From contig JAJQJQ010000071.1 of NCBI GenBank assembly GCA_028622995.1, positions 310,001-374,000 of the forward strand: a DNA stretch of 64,000 nucleotides, given 5' to 3'. Shown here one piece after another: positions 61,670 through 64,000 of the stretch. The number at the start of each line of letters is the position of its first letter. Position 1 is the stretch's first letter. Position numbers and translations under genes: made by a program. Under the pieces are notes generated by a model. It did not search any database. It saw only the letters and a list, made by a program, of their open reading frames with translations, and had not been told where the DNA came from. This DNA comes from Panagrolaimus kolymaensis. Its lineage: Eukaryota; Nematoda; Chromadorea; Rhabditida; Panagrolaimidae.

Positions 61670-63535
61670 ATGGCGTCATCAAATCAAAATGATATTATGG
61701 AAAATTTAAAGGAAGCCCTTCAAATCAATCAAACAATTTTCGAAGTAAGTTAATACTTGCTTTTTTTTATATTTGTTTGGAAGGAAAAAGTTTTTATCTT
61801 TTTTTTAAATACCAATTTTTTTAGAATCAAAAAGCAAACCACCAACTATTAATTTTCGATGATAATCAGAAGATTTCATTTTTTGGTGGCTGCACTTTCA
61901 TGTTAAATAAATCAGCTAAACGACTTTCACTTCAACCAAATGTGGAATGTAAGGATTTAAAAAAAATTGATTGAAAAGGGTTATTAAGTAATGGATAATG
62001 TTTTTAGATATTGAAACAATAGTTATAAGCTTTAATGAAAAAATCACTCGATTAAAGGTATTTTTTTGTTTTCAAATTTTTTTCATATTCTGAATATTTG
62101 GTAATCTTTAATTTTTCAGAAGCTTCTTATTATTAATCAAGCCAATAAAAGACACCTTATTTTGGGTTTTCCAAAAAGACGAGAGTCTAAAGAAATTTAC
62201 GACGATATTTAAAGAAAAAAAGTTTGTTTCATTCCGAAATCTTTTTTCTAATTTAAACTTATTTGTTTGTTTGTTTTAGTCTTCTCAATCAGATGCTCTT
62301 GGGCAAGATGAAGAGTTTCTAAAAAAATTTCTTCAGCGTTTGATTGAAGAAATTCAAACGATTGAATTAAAAAAACAGCGGTTGCAAGATTATGCTGATG
62401 TTATTTTAAAATCTTTGCCCACAGAAAAGCAAAAAAATTATCAAGCTATTTTCAATGAATTTCAAATGGAAAATATTTTTAAGTTTTCTATCGTCGAGGC
62501 CATCATTCCTTTTAATGATAACAATAACAATAATGATAATGAAAATCAAGTAAGATTAATTAATTATTTTTATAGTCGCCAGGAAAAAAAGTAAACGGAT
62601 TTTTAGAATATCGAAAATAGAAACCATAATGGCGTGAGCAATGACAAAATCATTGAAAGGTAAGTAAGTATCTCCAAAAAAGCTTGGATTTTGGCGTTTT
62701 TTTGAAAATATAAATTTAAAAAATTCCAACAATGCCTTTGTATTTGTACATTTATTTTTCGTTAGTGAAATTTGCATATATTTAAACAAAAACTTTCAAG
62801 TTTTGGTTGATCGATTATTATATGATTTTTTATTTTGGAAAAATCTATAAAACCCCTTTGATAAAAATATATGAAATAAAGCTCTAAATTTTTCTTTTAC
62901 TTATATTTTTAGAACATCAAACGCTGAAGTTTTACCTGTAAATCCAACAACTAAAAAGGCTCAATTAAAGCCCAAAAGAAGCAGAAGTGTTACTTTTTCT
63001 GAAAACGTTACAATACATCGTTCGAACTCACCTCCGTCCCAAACTTCTGAATCTTCGAAGCATAATAATTTTGAAAATGTAAATGAAACTCGAAATGTTG
63101 CCGCTGCACCATCACATTCTTCTGATCATGTAGAACCACAATATCAGCGGCGGCGATCACAACTATCACTAAATATTGATGAGAATGAAAAAATTGTACA
63201 ACGTGAAAATTTTGAAATAAAGCTTATTTATCGATGGGGCGATCAAAGAAAAACTCTTTTTGTTTATTTGGATGATGACAAAACCATGTATTATGAATAT
63301 TATCTTCGATCAGCAGGATATATTTGTCCAAAATGTACGCCAAAAAAAACTGTCACAGCTAAAGTTATTTTAAATCGAAATAATGAACCCGATTTTGTTT
63401 TATTAAGTAAAATTCAACATATTTGTGAGCCTCAAAAAGTATGTTAAATTCGATTTACTAATAATAAAAATATTGGAAAATAAAATTTATTTTTAGATTC
63501 TACAAACTATGGCAAATTTCTTTTCTTCAGATTAA
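61670..63535 (+). CDS. C2HC-module protein with PP1-docking motif; exon 4 carries a stop
   Basis: Exons: 61670-61744, 61825-61948, 62008-62057, [62120-62212], 62280-62549, 62607-62659, 62913-63438 and 63497-63535. Exon 4 ends in an in-frame TAA with no donor before it, giving a 113-residue form. Skipping it keeps frame (both junctions phase 0) and gives 378 residues. The N-terminal part (to exon 4, ending RRESKEIYDDI) may be a small PH-like fold. Exons 5-6 encode a helical, Asn-rich stretch. Exon 7 has RSVTF, which fits the RVxF docking motif for protein phosphatase 1, then a Ser/Arg linker and one C-x2-C-x27-H-x-C module (GYICPKC ... QHICEPQK) like those of the 33.8-kb gene. Alternatively these are two genes. 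Function is unknown. Confidence 0.65.
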
Positions 63536-64000
63536 TAATGGCAAACATAATCCATAAAAGAAATTAATATTGTGTTTTTTTAAACTCTTTTTGTTGAGTG
63601 ATACAGTTATTGTTATTGCTATGAACAAACCACTATTAAATTTTAAATATTATTTATATTTTTACTCTATCATAGTTTCCTCGAATTTTAAACATTTTTT
63701 TTTCAAAGAGAAATTTTATAACGTTGATTTATTTATAATGCTAGACTTCTTTGATACATCTGATTCAAAATAATTTTGAAGAACAGAACCAAAACGATTG
63801 AATATAATAATAATATGACGGGTTTTAGAAAAAATAACTATCGAAACTTTTCAATATATGGCAGTTTTTCGAGGATAATTTCAAGAGAAGCAAAAAATTT
63901 GCTTTCGTTAAAAAGTTTAAAGTGGGTGAATTAAATGGTTTAATTAATTTCGATATTTTTCTCAATCATTAAAAATAAATTTTGTTAAAGAAAAATTCAA
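63536..64000. other. 3' flank, no feature seen
   Basis: AT-rich. The 67-codon plus-strand frame at 63,570 is Phe/Ile-rich and unsupported. Confidence 0.45.

Overview
The window reads as AT-rich nuclear DNA of a nematode. Three things point there: two multi-exon chemoreceptor genes of nematode-specific families (Srt, and Srh/Sri-like), short introns with TTTTAG or TTTTCAG acceptors, and several first exons that sit directly behind an unpaired TTTTTTAG or TTTTGCAG acceptor, as expected for spliced-leader trans-splicing. Species cannot be named from the sequence; a clade IV-type rhabditid is a guess only.

Layout. Positions 1-33,780 hold no gene I can defend. This half is poly-A/poly-T-rich DNA with a few isolated open islands, a tRNA-like Pol III element (11.70-11.77 kb), a TA-flanked element with perfect 145-bp terminal inverted repeats (12.83-13.44 kb), and an 18-bp minisatellite (14.89-15.33 kb). 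From 33.8 to 48.2 kb is an ordinary gene cluster: a zinc-domain protein (-), an Srt receptor (+), DPH1 (-) divergent from an SKP1-like gene (+), a pseudokinase-like protein with a long acidic repeat tail (-), a possible small basic protein broken by a hAT-type MITE, and an Srh/Sri-type receptor (-) with a second hAT-type MITE in its large intron.

From 49.6 to 61.7 kb the DNA is accessory. Two tandemly duplicated six-exon coiled-coil genes are followed by a long uninterrupted Helitron Rep/helicase frame. The first copy has about 1.4 kb of hairpin-rich and minisatellite-like DNA inserted in its upstream region. A third MITE lies between the copies. A perfect 44-bp inverted repeat brackets this whole 12-kb block. 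The window ends with a multi-exon gene (61.67-63.54 kb) that carries the same C-x2-C-x27-H-x-C domain as the gene at 33.8 kb, plus a likely PP1-docking motif.

How the genes relate: DPH1 makes the diphthamide on translation elongation factor 2; the SKP1-like protein would act in SCF ubiquitin ligases; the two receptors would act in chemosensory neurons. The pseudokinase-like protein, the coiled-coil pair and the two zinc-domain proteins have no assigned function. The best candidates for something new are the array of TQT motifs in the pseudokinase tail, the compensatory hairpin family at 49.7-50.4 kb, and the 12-kb bracketed block.
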